Shown here one piece after another: positions 23,262 to 32,545 of a stretch of DNA of 64,000 bases; within the stretch, counting starts at the first letter, position 1; every line of letters begins with the position of its first letter. The DNA lies in assembly GCA_949295905.1 (NCBI GenBank), contig CASFNA010000005.1:62001-126000 (forward strand), given 5' to 3'. The notes beneath the pieces were generated by a model that saw only the letters and a program-made list of their open reading frames with translations, had not been told where the DNA came from and made no database searches. The translations under genes were made by a program, and so were the position numbers. The stretch comes from an uncultured Prevotellaceae bacterium. GTDB lineage: Bacteria > Bacteroidota > Bacteroidia > Bacteroidales > Bacteroidaceae.

Positions 23262-25511
23262 ATGTCCGAACTTCCTTATCTTGTCAAAGACCTTGCGTTG
23301 ATTCTTGTCGTGGCCGGAGTGGTCACAATTGTGTTCAAGAAGCTGAAGCAGCCGCTTGTTCTGGGGTATGTCGTGGCCGGATTCCTTGTCAGCCCTCACA
23401 TGCCTTACACCATGTCGGTGGTTGACAAGGCCGACATTTCGACATGGGGAGACATCGGCGTGATGTTCCTTTTGTTCTCGCTGGGTCTTGACTTCTCGTT
23501 CAAGAAAATCCTGAGGATGGGCATATCGCCGGTAATCGCCACATGCAGCGTGGTGTTCTGCATGATGATGCTCGGCATTGTGGCCGGACATGCCTTCGGA
23601 TGGAGCCGCATGGACTGCATATTCCTCGGCGGAATGCTGGCCATGAGTTCAACCACCATCATATATAAGGCGTTCGACGACCTTGGCCTTCGCCAGCAAC
23701 GCTTCGCCGGACTGGTGATGAGCGTGCTGATACTTGAGGACATACTGGCCATCGTCCTTATGGTGATGTTGTCGGCTCTGGCCATCGGCGGCAATCCTGA
23801 CGGCGGCGAGATGCTGGGCAGTGTGATGAAAATCGGCTTCTTCCTCATCCTCTGGTTCGTCGTCGGGATATTCCTCATACCGTGGATGTTGCGCTCCATG
23901 CGCAAGCTGATTAACAACGAGACGCTGCTCATTGTGTCGCTCGGCTTGTGCTGCGCCATGGCCGTATTGTCTACGAAGGTAGGCTTCAGCAGTGCCTTCG
24001 GGGCGTTCGTAATGGGGTCCATACTGGCGGAAACGGTTGAGGCCGACCGCATAATAAAGCTCGTGGAGCCGGTGAAAAATCTTTTCGGGGCGGTGTTCTT
24101 CGTGTCCGTGGGAATGCTTGTTGACCCACATGTCCTTGTAGAATACGCAGTGCCCATTGTCTGCCTGGTGCTTACGATACTTGTAGGGCAGGCCGTGTTC
24201 GGCACGTTCAGCTTCATGCTAAGCGGCCAACCGCTGAAGCCTGCGATGCAGTGCGGCTTCTCGATGGCGCAAATCGGCGAGTTCTCTTTCATCATAGCGT
24301 CGCTCGGCCTGTCGCTCGGTGTCATCGGTGAGTTCCTTTATCCCGTAGTGGTTGCCGTCTCGGTAATCACCACTTTCCTAACTCCTTACATGATACGCGC
24401 CGCCAACCCGTGCTATGGTATGCTCGAACGGCGGCTGCCCGGGCGGTGGATTGCCGCGCTGAACAACGTCACTTTGAGCCGCCGCCCGGCCAATACGGGG
24501 CGCAAGTGGAAGAGCCTGCTCGTGCAGATGCTGCGTGTTACTGTAATCTACGCCATACTTTCGGGCGCGGCCATTGCCCTAATGTTTACGTTCTTCCTGC
24601 CTTTCATACGCCATGTGCTGCCTCACTGGTGGGCGAACGCCGTGTGCGGGCTTGCAACCCTGCTCATTATAGCTCCTTTCCTGCGTGCAATCGTGATGAA
24701 GAAGAACCACAGCGAGGAGTTCAAGGCCCTGTGGGCGGAGAGCGTCTACAACCGTTTCCCGTTGGTGTTCACCATCCTTGTGCGCCTTGCCGTAGCTTCG
24801 GCGTTTGTCTTTTACATATGCAACTACCTCACGCGCTTCACCAACGCCCTGATGATAAGCATTGCCCTGGCGGCCGTCGCGTTGATGATAATATCGCGTT
24901 CGCTCAAGAGGCGCAGCATAAAGATGGAGCGGATGTTCCTGCAAAACCTGCGTTCGCGAGAGATTGCGGCCGAGGTTATGGGGCGCAAACGTCCCCTTTA
25001 CGAGGGCAAACTGCTCGACCGCGACGTGCATATTGCCGACTTCGACGTGCCCGAAGACTCGCTTTGGGGCGGCAAGACGCTGCGCCAGCTCGGTCTAGGG
25101 AGCAAGTACGGTGTGCATGTAAGCAGCATATTGCGTGGCATATTGCGCATTAACATACCCAACGGTGACACAATCATCTTCCCGTGTGACAGGATTCAGG
25201 CCATCGGTAGTGACGACCAGCTTACCGCTTTCGGTTCCGCGCTTGTAAGGGAGGTGCGCCAGAAAGACCCGGACATAGAGAAACGGGAGATGAAACTGCG
25301 GCAAGTCGTGATACGCGAGGGCGGCGCTTTCGCCGGAAAAACCATGAAGGAGAGCGGCATCAGGGACAATTTCAACTGCATGGTGGTGGGCATCGAAGAG
25401 GGCAAGGAAAACCTTTCGCGCGTTGACCCGTCGCGTATCCTAATGGCCGGAGACATCGTCTGGATTGTAGGAGAGGAAGAAGACATCATGCGTTTCAACG
25501 CCGAAAACTGA
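23262..25511 (+). CDS. Kef-type monovalent cation/proton antiporter with RCK-C domains
   Basis: A 749-residue protein. Residues about 1-390 are a CPA2 antiporter core of 12-13 membrane helices with GYVVAGFLVSP, LLFSLGLDFS, SSTTIIYKAF, LEDILAIVLM (paired acidic residue in a helix) and FFVSVGMLVDP. Further membrane helices follow (about 425-545). The C-terminus holds two TrkA-C/RCK-C-like modules (about 600-665 and 670-745; 'DRDVHIADFDVPEDSLWGGKTLRQLGL' and 'REGGAFAGKTMKESGIR'). No RCK-N nucleotide-binding domain is seen. It likely exchanges K+ or Na+ for H+ at the inner membrane. It starts 6 bp after a repeat arm. Convergent with lptD. Confidence 0.88.
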   Translation: MSELPYLVKDLALILVVAGVVTIVFKKLKQPLVLGYVVAGFLVSPHMPYTMSVVDKADISTWGDIGVMFLLFSLGLDFSFKKILRMGISPVIATCSVVFCMMMLGIVAGHAFGWSRMDCIFLGGMLAMSSTTIIYKAFDDLGLRQQRFAGLVMSVLILEDILAIVLMVMLSALAIGGNPDGGEMLGSVMKIGFFLILWFVVGIFLIPWMLRSMRKLINNETLLIVSLGLCCAMAVLSTKVGFSSAFGAFVMGSILAETVEADRIIKLVEPVKNLFGAVFFVSVGMLVDPHVLVEYAVPIVCLVLTILVGQAVFGTFSFMLSGQPLKPAMQCGFSMAQIGEFSFIIASLGLSLGVIGEFLYPVVVAVSVITTFLTPYMIRAANPCYGMLERRLPGRWIAALNNVTLSRRPANTGRKWKSLLVQMLRVTVIYAILSGAAIALMFTFFLPFIRHVLPHWWANAVCGLATLLIIAPFLRAIVMKKNHSEEFKALWAESVYNRFPLVFTILVRLAVASAFVFYICNYLTRFTNALMISIALAAVALMIISRSLKRRSIKMERMFLQNLRSREIAAEVMGRKRPLYEGKLLDRDVHIADFDVPEDSLWGGKTLRQLGLGSKYGVHVSSILRGILRINIPNGDTIIFPCDRIQAIGSDDQLTAFGSALVREVRQKDPDIEKREMKLRQVVIREGGAFAGKTMKESGIRDNFNCMVVGIEEGKENLSRVDPSRILMAGDIVWIVGEEEDIMRFNAEN

Positions 25512-25554
25512 GCCGTCGGCACACGGCTGTTTGCCGTCATGCGGCAGTTAGATT

Positions 25555-25680
25555 TACAAAAGGCCGCCTTTCACGTTGCGAAAGGCGGCCTTTTGTCGTG
25601 TAAAAGACGGTCTTTTGCAATGTAAAAGGCCGTCTTTTGCAAATACGTTTTGCCAGATGTGGCATAATCGTTGTAAGCAG
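25555..25680. repeat. Dispersed hairpin repeat, family A (copy 6)
   Basis: Four tandem units: ACAAAAGGCCGCCTTTC, GCGAAAGGCGGCCTTTTG, TAAAAGACGGTCTTTTGC and TAAAAGGCCGTCTTTTGC, then a head-like tail ending TGTAAGCAG. Lies between the convergent antiporter and lptD stops. Confidence 0.85.
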
Positions 25681-25744
25681 ATTGCTATATTGCTGGCTGC
25701 CAGGCAGTTGCAGCCTGATGCTCGCTGCGCGTGCAGGCGTGCCG

Positions 25745-28603
25745 TCAATACCATTGTACGGCGTTGCTGAAGCCGCTCCGCTTGTCGTACTTCAATGCGT
25801 CAGTGAGCGTCGCCGCGTTGCATCGGAACGAGAAGTTGTACGACGTGTAAGGAGCAAGCACAACCGAACAACTCATGTTGAAGCAGTGCAAGTCGCGCTG
25901 AAGCGAGGCCGTAGTCATTGACATTGCGTGGTTCTCGAAGTCGTAACCGGACGAGAAACTGATGTTCCAGCCGTCGCTGATGCGTATGTTTCCACTGAAG
26001 TTCAGTGTCTGGGTGAAGCGGTATGGATAGCGCATTGTCTTCTTGTTGAACTTCTCGCGCCTTGTGTCTTCGCGCATTGATATGCCGTAACCGAAGGTTA
26101 GCGACCACGGCATGGAGAACTTCATGTATCCGTCTTCGTCGGTTTCGGCCTTGCCTGCATTCTCTTTTTTCGCGCCGTGCTGTCCGCGGACGAGGTCGTC
26201 GTCAACGTTTGATTCTATGTCGGTATTGTCATATTCGTCATCCTCGTCGTCTTCTTCATCGTCCTCGTCGTCGCCTCCGCCAAACCATTTCTTGATTTTG
26301 TCAGGGGTGAGGGTGAATGAAAAGTTCTGCGACATGCCCTGGAATCGGCCGAATCGGCCACGGCTGTACTCGGTGTGTGTGCCCACGTAGGGGTTGCCGT
26401 TCTCGTCAAGGTCGTAGGCGTAGGTGGCGAACACGGCGTTAAGGTTGAACGTATAGCTCTTCCACCACTTCAGGCGCAGGCGCACCTGGAGGTCGCTCCA
26501 CGGGCGTTCCTTGTTCGCCATGTTGTAGCCCATGTTGAAGCCAAGTTCGTCTATGATGCTTATTTTCTTGAATCCGGTTGAGTCTTTGTCCGACTTTATC
26601 TTCATCTCGATGTTGTTCGAGAGGTCGAAGGTAAGGCTTCCGGTCTTTCCGCGCGACGGCAAGCCGAACACGCTGTTCTGGAACGGACTGTATTCCACCA
26701 GCTCCACGCTGCCGTCGGGGTTGGTCTTCTGGTATGTCTCGTAGTAGCGCGAGCCGTTGTCGGGTGCGTAGGCGAAGGTTATCGTAGGCGTCATGACATG
26801 GCGTATGGCTTGGATTTTGTCGCCGAAAATCTTGCGTGACGGTGTCCAGAATCCGTAGAGCTTTGTCGATGCGTTGAGGCTCATGCGCCAGTCGTACACG
26901 TTGTAGAAGCCGTATGACGTGTCGCGCACGGCCTCCTGGCTGCCTTCGTCCCATGACTGCATCACCTTGTTGGTGTACATTCGGTCGGTGAAGTTGAACG
27001 AAGGATTTATGTTTATGTAATTAAACAAGGTGAAGTTGGCCTGTATTGGAATGTCGTGCTTGAAGCCGTTGCGCCAGTCCTTGATGAGGTTCGACTTGAA
27101 CAGCAGGTCCTCCTTCGTGTCTATGGAGTTCTGTATCTGGCCGGTGTAGCTCATCGAAATCTTCTCGTACCAGCGTTCCTTTCCTGCGGCGTGCTTGCGC
27201 TTGAAGGGGTAGAAGCGGCTTACCGATATGTTGAGGTTGGGCAGTTGCAGGCTTATTGTGGAGTCGAGCATGTTCTGGCTTAGGTTGGCCGTACCGCTGA
27301 GCGTCATGCCGATGCTTGAGAAAGTGCTGCTCCAGCTTACGCTCGAGGTTCGCAGGCTTTGTGTGTAGCTCTGCGGATTATACATGCTGTTGAGGTTGTT
27401 GCGCTCGTATGAGGTTGACGCGAAGTTGACGCTTGCCGACAGGCTGGTGTACGGGTTGGCCTTTGAGTCCTGGCGGTGGCTCCATTGCAGCTTGAAGCTG
27501 GTCTGCTCGCTGTAGTCAGGCAGGCCCTTGTCGCCGTTCTTGGTGTTCTGGTAACTGAAGAGGAGACTGCCGCTGTACTTGTACCTTTTGCGGTAGTTTG
27601 ACGCCACGCTTACGCCCCACGAGCCTTTGGTGTAGATTTCGCCGAGCAGCTTCAAGTCCCACTTGTCGCTCATGGCGAAGTAATATCCGCCGTCGCGCAG
27701 GTAGAATCCGCGCGAGCTTTCGTCGCCGTATGTCGGCATGATGAAGCCGCTCGAGTAGCTTTTCGTGAACGGGAAGAAGCCGTAGGGGATGGCCAGCGGC
27801 AGCGGTACGTCGGCTACCACAAGGTAGGCCGGGCCGAAAACGACGTCCTTTCCGGGCCTTACTTTGGCGCGCGATAAGGCTATGTAGAAGTCGGGATGTT
27901 CCTGGTCGCACGTAGTGTAGCGTCCGTGTTGCAGGTATAGCACGCCGCTCGAGTCGCGCTTCGACTGCTCGCTCGACAGGTAGCCGTCCTGCTGTGCCGT
28001 GTAGACGCTATTGATGAAGCCCTTTTTCGTCTTGAAGTTGAACGACATCGTGTCGCTCTCATAAGTGTCCTGCCCCATTACAAACACCGGCTTGCCGTCT
28101 ATCTTGCCCGTAGAGTCGGCCGTACCCGTGGCGTGGACGAGGTTGCTGTCCATGCTCATGTATATGCGGTCGCTCTTGAGGTCCATGTTCTGGTACTTCA
28201 CGTTGGAGTTGCCGTACAGGTAGGCGCGCTTTGTCATGGCGTCGTATACGAGCGAGTCGTCCGACATGAAATCTACCGGTGCGTCCAGGCTGTTCGACTT
28301 TCTGCGGTTTATGCTGTCAAGCCTTATGGAGTCGTCAATCTGCTTGTTGTGCTTGTATATGGCCAGTGTGAGCGAGTCCATCTTGGTCGTGTCTGGCTCG
28401 TCCGGCATGTCCGCCGTGTCCGCCGGAAGCGTGTCGCCGGCGGCCGGTGCGTCCGCGCCTTGCCGTACGGCGGTATCGCTTACGGCCGTAGAGTCATTGC
28501 TGCTGCCGTGCTTGCCGTTGTTCTTGAAAAAAGGCATGGTGGGTTCTGCCATCACGAAAATGAAAGCAGACAGCAGTATGAATATGACGGTTTTAGTTCT
28601 CAT
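25745..28603 (-). CDS. lptD: LptD/OstA-like outer-membrane LPS-assembly protein
   Basis: A 952-residue protein with signal peptide MRTKTVIFILLSAFIFVMAE. A low-complexity Ser/Thr/Asp region is followed by an OstA/LptA-like beta-jellyroll (about 95-250; 'YDAMTKRAYLYGNSNVKYQNMDLKSDRIYMSMDS'), then a large beta-barrel with alternating aromatic strands to the end. An acidic stretch DDEDDEEDDEDDEYDNTD (about residue 815) probably forms a loop. LptD with LptE inserts LPS into the outer leaflet. The longest frame begins at 28648, but the -7 box at 28619-28626 lies downstream of that codon, so the ATG at 28603 is the start, with a leader of about 9 nt. Confidence 0.85.
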   Translation of the reverse strand: MRTKTVIFILLSAFIFVMAEPTMPFFKNNGKHGSSNDSTAVSDTAVRQGADAPAAGDTLPADTADMPDEPDTTKMDSLTLAIYKHNKQIDDSIRLDSINRRKSNSLDAPVDFMSDDSLVYDAMTKRAYLYGNSNVKYQNMDLKSDRIYMSMDSNLVHATGTADSTGKIDGKPVFVMGQDTYESDTMSFNFKTKKGFINSVYTAQQDGYLSSEQSKRDSSGVLYLQHGRYTTCDQEHPDFYIALSRAKVRPGKDVVFGPAYLVVADVPLPLAIPYGFFPFTKSYSSGFIMPTYGDESSRGFYLRDGGYYFAMSDKWDLKLLGEIYTKGSWGVSVASNYRKRYKYSGSLLFSYQNTKNGDKGLPDYSEQTSFKLQWSHRQDSKANPYTSLSASVNFASTSYERNNLNSMYNPQSYTQSLRTSSVSWSSTFSSIGMTLSGTANLSQNMLDSTISLQLPNLNISVSRFYPFKRKHAAGKERWYEKISMSYTGQIQNSIDTKEDLLFKSNLIKDWRNGFKHDIPIQANFTLFNYININPSFNFTDRMYTNKVMQSWDEGSQEAVRDTSYGFYNVYDWRMSLNASTKLYGFWTPSRKIFGDKIQAIRHVMTPTITFAYAPDNGSRYYETYQKTNPDGSVELVEYSPFQNSVFGLPSRGKTGSLTFDLSNNIEMKIKSDKDSTGFKKISIIDELGFNMGYNMANKERPWSDLQVRLRLKWWKSYTFNLNAVFATYAYDLDENGNPYVGTHTEYSRGRFGRFQGMSQNFSFTLTPDKIKKWFGGGDDEDDEEDDEDDEYDNTDIESNVDDDLVRGQHGAKKENAGKAETDEDGYMKFSMPWSLTFGYGISMREDTRREKFNKKTMRYPYRFTQTLNFSGNIRISDGWNISFSSGYDFENHAMSMTTASLQRDLHCFNMSCSVVLAPYTSYNFSFRCNAATLTDALKYDKRSGFSNAVQWY

Positions 28604-28618
28604 TGCAAATGCAGGGTG

Positions 28619-28626
28619 CAAATTTA
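28619..28626 (-). promoter_or_regulatory. -7 box for lptD
   Basis: Minus strand TAAATTTG followed by C; decides the lptD start at 28603. Confidence 0.6.
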
Positions 28627-28941
28627 CGGAATTAAAACTTAATAACACGTCATATGCCGTTTTTTCTTTGTTATTTTAACTTTTGGGCGTGCGTGCGCGT
28701 GAAGCCGTCCGGCCTGTCCATATGTGCTCTCCGGCGCATGTTCAGGCGGCGATGACACCGTTTTACGCGCCTTTCTATGCAGCCTTTGTAACTTGTTGAC
28801 AGTCAATGACTTCCCGATATGCCGTCTTTCGGCCTGCGAAAGGTGGCCTTTTATGATGCGAAAGGTGGCCTTTCAGAAGGAGAAAGGCCACGTATTGAAA
28901 GGTGAGTGTTTTTGGTTTCTTATTAAATGACAGTTTGTCTG
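28627..28941. other. Gap between lptD and the restriction-modification genes
   Basis: About 315 bp, no gene seen. It contains a family A repeat at 28788-28903; the methyltransferase gene stops 39 bp after it. Confidence 0.5.
28788..28903. repeat. Dispersed hairpin repeat, family A (copy 7), left flank of R-M cassette
   Basis: Head GTAACTTGTTGACAGTCAAT.. (28788-28829, 42 nt, matching copy 8 at 32659-32700 with three differences), then GCGAAAGGTGGCCTTTT, GCGAAAGGTGGCCTTTC and GAAAGGCCACG units. Confidence 0.85.
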
Positions 28942-30021
28942 TTATACGTATTGTCTGTCGAATAGGTCTAATTGCTTGGATTTCTTTTGAGGTTTTATAT
29001 TTTTTATAATGTGGCCAGGGCCGTCAACTCTCTCAGCTTCATAATTTATGTCCGGGTCTGTAACCTTAGCCAAAGCTTGAGCGATATGCCACATGAATAC
29101 AGGAGGTACGGCGTTGCCTATTGCACGGTATTTCCTGCAATCGCTTACAGGTGTAAAGTCAAATGTGTCGGGGAATGATTGTATCCTTGCACATTCCTGC
29201 GGTGTTAATCTCCTGTATCTTTCTCCTATCTTTAATACCGGGTCGGTAGAGTTTAGACTGACTTTTGCAAGGTGTGCGCTTATCGTGTTGCAAGGTTCGT
29301 TTATGTCTTGGGTTCGGCCTTTGTTCATCTTATCCCTGACAAGCATCATACCTTTTACGGCTCTTTCACTGAAAAACCATTTTTCATCTTTGTCGGCGTC
29401 GGCGTCCAATACAGACCTCAAAACGGCTTTTGTTTTTATGGTGGTCGGGGATGGGAAGTTGAATGTCTCGTAGTCGGTTTTGTCTCTGAAGCCTACAATT
29501 ATGACGCGTTCGCGTTTCTGCGGTACGCCGTAGTCAGAAGCGTTGAACAGCTTGTATTTCACTTTGTAACCGGCTTTGCCAAATTCACTTAATATCAGTG
29601 GAAATGCCTTTTTCTTGTTGGCGGAAAGCAATCCTTTGACATTTTCGGCCACAAAAGCCCTCGGCCTTTTCGCTTTCAGGATTTTCACCATTTCGAAAAA
29701 CAGCATTCCGCGTTCATCCTTGTATCCGAGACGTGGGGGGTTTTGTGCCGATATTGAGAATGACTGGCATGGAAAACCGCCTGTGAGAATGTCAAAGTCG
29801 GGCAGGTCGTCAACGTTTATATCGCGTACATCCTTTATTTCGCACTTGTGTGGGAAATTGTTGTTGTATATTTTGGTGCAATAAGGGTCGTTGTCCACGG
29901 CGTATATTATGTCAAAAGGCAGTTTAGGGTAGTCGCATCCCAAGTAAGAAAAGCCGCCAGACATGCCGTAGTCCATGCCTCCACATCCGCAAAATAGTGA
30001 AACAACTCTCATTCTTGCCAT
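28942..30021 (-). CDS. DNA (cytosine-5) methyltransferase
   Basis: A 359-residue m5C methyltransferase of usual single-domain length. Motif I is VSLFCGCGGMDYGM (residues 7-20), motif IV GGFPCQSFS with catalytic Cys85, motif VI ENV (126-128), motif VIII QKRER (168-172), and motif X AIGNAVPP near 306-313. The target-recognition region (about 180-280) is short. It overlaps the end of the fused methyltransferase-nuclease gene by 12 bp (an in-frame ATG at 30012 gives an ATGA overlap), so the two are translated from one message. Inference: it methylates one strand of an asymmetric site while the fused enzyme methylates the other. Lower G+C than neighbouring host genes suggests transfer. Confidence 0.92.
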   Translation of the reverse strand: MARMRVVSLFCGCGGMDYGMSGGFSYLGCDYPKLPFDIIYAVDNDPYCTKIYNNNFPHKCEIKDVRDINVDDLPDFDILTGGFPCQSFSISAQNPPRLGYKDERGMLFFEMVKILKAKRPRAFVAENVKGLLSANKKKAFPLILSEFGKAGYKVKYKLFNASDYGVPQKRERVIIVGFRDKTDYETFNFPSPTTIKTKAVLRSVLDADADKDEKWFFSERAVKGMMLVRDKMNKGRTQDINEPCNTISAHLAKVSLNSTDPVLKIGERYRRLTPQECARIQSFPDTFDFTPVSDCRKYRAIGNAVPPVFMWHIAQALAKVTDPDINYEAERVDGPGHIIKNIKPQKKSKQLDLFDRQYV

Positions 30022-32498
30022 ATTAGTAACTTTGTTTTTTCACATACGGAAACGTTGAAACTGATTTCCGCACCGTTTCTTGGGGTCATGTTGATTTTGT
30101 CTTTCTTGTATAAACCTACAGGGTCCTGAAGTATATATATGGTCATTTCTTTTCTTGAAATCATCAGTCTGTATACGAAATATCTGTCATTCGTTGAGCT
30201 TGCAGTGTCCCATTCGTTCGGTGTCATGTGAAACGAATAGAAGTTGATTGGTTTGTTGCTGATGGTCGTCTTTACTTCGATAAACCGTTTACGTTGGTCT
30301 AATTCTACGCTTTGGATGTCATATCCGACGGCGAAAGATGTGGGAATCTTTTTTATAAGGTGTATAAGGTCTTCCCTGCCGCCTTCTTTTACTCGTACTT
30401 TCTCATGCCCTATGACGAGGGCTTCTCCAAGGTCGCCAATCTCTTTCGTACTTGATGTATTGATGACTTCTTCTATTTTTTCCCTTATCAGGTGCAGGTA
30501 GTCGGTTTCATCATCATTTTCATGGATGTAGTTTCCTATGTCCGTCTTGAACAAGTTGACATCAAGCCCTGTGTTTACATATTCAAACCATGTTGTCTCT
30601 ATAGCGGAAAGTTCTTGTATACTAAGGTTTTTCTGATAAGCGCGGTCATATCCGTGGAATGAATCCGTATCGCTGATTATGGCTTGGATAGACTCGTTTT
30701 CAGCCCTGTTGATGTAATAATAGTTATGGCTTTCCTTCAAAAGGTTGGCCAATACCATGTAGTCAAGAATATCGCCGGCATATCTTATCACATCGCCAGA
30801 GGAATTGTATTTTAGCCTCTTCTTACGGTTGGTGATGATTAGGTCGATTACTTCCTCAACATCCCTATTGTCCCTTATGACGCGCAGGTCGTTGAATATG
30901 CAATGTGTGGCTTCCGCTTTGCTGATGCCGAGAGGTTTGCCTGTATATGCGTCGGCTTCATGCAATACCTTTAAGATATATTGGGCCGGTTTGAATTTTA
31001 TCCTTGCGTCTATTATTTCTTTTGCATATTTGGCCTTGATGTGTCCCCCTGGATATTGAAATTTAAGTAAAAAGAACTTGAAAAACTGTATCAAGTCTCC
31101 GCTTGATGATAGGAATTTTGCTATGTTGCCCGTCTTTGTCGTTCCTTTTCTTTTGTCTTCTATGTAGAAGCCGAACAGGGCGGCGATTTCCGTGCGCCAG
31201 TTTTGTATGGTCTTGTTTGCCACGGATTCATTTCCGGGGTACATCCTTATAGCATCCGATATGTTGGCATTGTATGTCTTTATTGGGGCTTCGTCAAGGT
31301 TGCTGCATACGTTTGCGATGTAAAGCAGCACGTTTTCCACATCGTTTTTGAACCTTGGACGTACATGGTGAAGCCTGAAATAAAACTCTTCCGGTACATT
31401 GTATATGTTAGGCTGCCTGCCTGTTCCGTTCATGAGAGCATTGTTATTGCCATCCAGACTTTCTTTAAGTTTTACGGCAATAGCCTTGGCAAGCAATGGC
31501 GGTACTGCGTTGCCGACCTGCTTGTATTGGCTTGTCTTGCTGCATTTGAACACATACTTGTCTGGAAAAGACTGTATTCGTGCTGATTCCCTGACTGTCG
31601 GGATGCGGTTGTATTGGTAATGAAAGTGATGCCTGTGCCCCGTATCTATGGTCATGCTTGGCTTATTGCTGTTCATACGGGTCCATGCTATGTGTACTTT
31701 CCTTGTCTGTTGCAGCTCTTCGGGAAGGTCTTTGTAGTTGCCCCCGTCAGGTACAAGGGCAATGATTTCTTTTGTTTTTTGTTCGTGTTCTGTCGCGTCA
31801 TGGTTGTATATGCCGCTGCTGCCGTCCCTCATAAGTCTTTGATAGTCGCTTGATGGTGACGACGTGTACGCTGTGCCTTCGGGTAAAGAGTGTTCGGGCA
31901 GGTCGGAAATGGCATCTTTTGACGTGATTGGAGTATTGGTCAAGATGTCCGGGAATTGGAATTGCCTGCCGTCTTTCATTCCTACAAACACGGCCCTTCT
32001 GCGTTTTTGAGGCACACCGTAGTTGGATGCGGTGAGCACTTTGTATACGACGTTGTATCCCAAATTCTCAAAGTCTTTGACGATGGAGTCTTTTATTGTG
32101 CCGTTACCCATGCTAAGTATGTTTGGCACATTCTCCATGACAAATGCTTTTGGAGACAAGGTTTTGACGAACTCGACGAAACTTTTGTACAGTTCGTTTC
32201 TCTTGTCGTTGACATCTCTTTTCCCGGCAACGGAAAACCCTTGGCATGGTGGCCCTCCGACTATAACGTCGACTCTGCTCAATCCGTATCGTTTTGATAT
32301 TTCTTTGGGGCTTATCGATGACAAGTCTGCACATAAAGTGTTGACTTCAGGATTGTTGAATGTGTATGTAGTAAGGGCGTCTTTCCAGTTGTCAATGGCC
32401 AATAAGCATTTGTAGCCAGCCATCTCGAATCCTAAAGACAGTCCGCCGCACCCTGAAAATAGGTCTATGAATGTATGTGTCGTTTCCTGATTGTCCAT
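30009..32498 (-). CDS. Fused m5C methyltransferase - DUF3883-type nuclease
   Basis: An 829-residue protein from the ATG at 32498. Residues 1-345 are a cytosine-5 methyltransferase: motif I FIDLFSGCGGLSLGF (10-24), motif IV GGPPCQGFS with Cys85, ENV (122-124), QKRRR (164-168) and QVGNAVPP (327-334). Residues about 360-660 are a helical region I do not recognise, with FFKFFLLKFQYPGG near 472-485, possibly for DNA recognition. Residues about 685-800 match the DUF3883 pattern: IGDLGEALVIGHEK, then GYDIQSVELDQRKRFIEVKTT, giving a PD-(D/E)XK-like set D727, E741, K743. This would be a restriction nuclease in one chain with its methyltransferase. First gene of a two-gene operon with a strong promoter; AT-richer than its surroundings. 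Confidence 0.85.
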   Translation of the reverse strand: MDNQETTHTFIDLFSGCGGLSLGFEMAGYKCLLAIDNWKDALTTYTFNNPEVNTLCADLSSISPKEISKRYGLSRVDVIVGGPPCQGFSVAGKRDVNDKRNELYKSFVEFVKTLSPKAFVMENVPNILSMGNGTIKDSIVKDFENLGYNVVYKVLTASNYGVPQKRRRAVFVGMKDGRQFQFPDILTNTPITSKDAISDLPEHSLPEGTAYTSSPSSDYQRLMRDGSSGIYNHDATEHEQKTKEIIALVPDGGNYKDLPEELQQTRKVHIAWTRMNSNKPSMTIDTGHRHHFHYQYNRIPTVRESARIQSFPDKYVFKCSKTSQYKQVGNAVPPLLAKAIAVKLKESLDGNNNALMNGTGRQPNIYNVPEEFYFRLHHVRPRFKNDVENVLLYIANVCSNLDEAPIKTYNANISDAIRMYPGNESVANKTIQNWRTEIAALFGFYIEDKRKGTTKTGNIAKFLSSSGDLIQFFKFFLLKFQYPGGHIKAKYAKEIIDARIKFKPAQYILKVLHEADAYTGKPLGISKAEATHCIFNDLRVIRDNRDVEEVIDLIITNRKKRLKYNSSGDVIRYAGDILDYMVLANLLKESHNYYYINRAENESIQAIISDTDSFHGYDRAYQKNLSIQELSAIETTWFEYVNTGLDVNLFKTDIGNYIHENDDETDYLHLIREKIEEVINTSSTKEIGDLGEALVIGHEKVRVKEGGREDLIHLIKKIPTSFAVGYDIQSVELDQRKRFIEVKTTISNKPINFYSFHMTPNEWDTASSTNDRYFVYRLMISRKEMTIYILQDPVGLYKKDKINMTPRNGAEISFNVSVCEKTKLLIWQE

Positions 32499-32512
32499 AG
32501 TCGTACGCTTGT

Positions 32513-32545
32513 GCAAAGATATGTCAAAGTTGTCAAAGCGGCAAA
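32513..32545 (-). promoter_or_regulatory. Promoter of the restriction-modification operon
   Basis: Minus strand TTTG (32545-32542), 20-bp spacer, TATCTTTGC (32521-32513). The start site falls near 32506, so the TTG at 32516 of the longest frame is excluded and the ATG at 32498 has a leader of about 8 nt, which may limit translation of the nuclease fusion. Confidence 0.7.
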
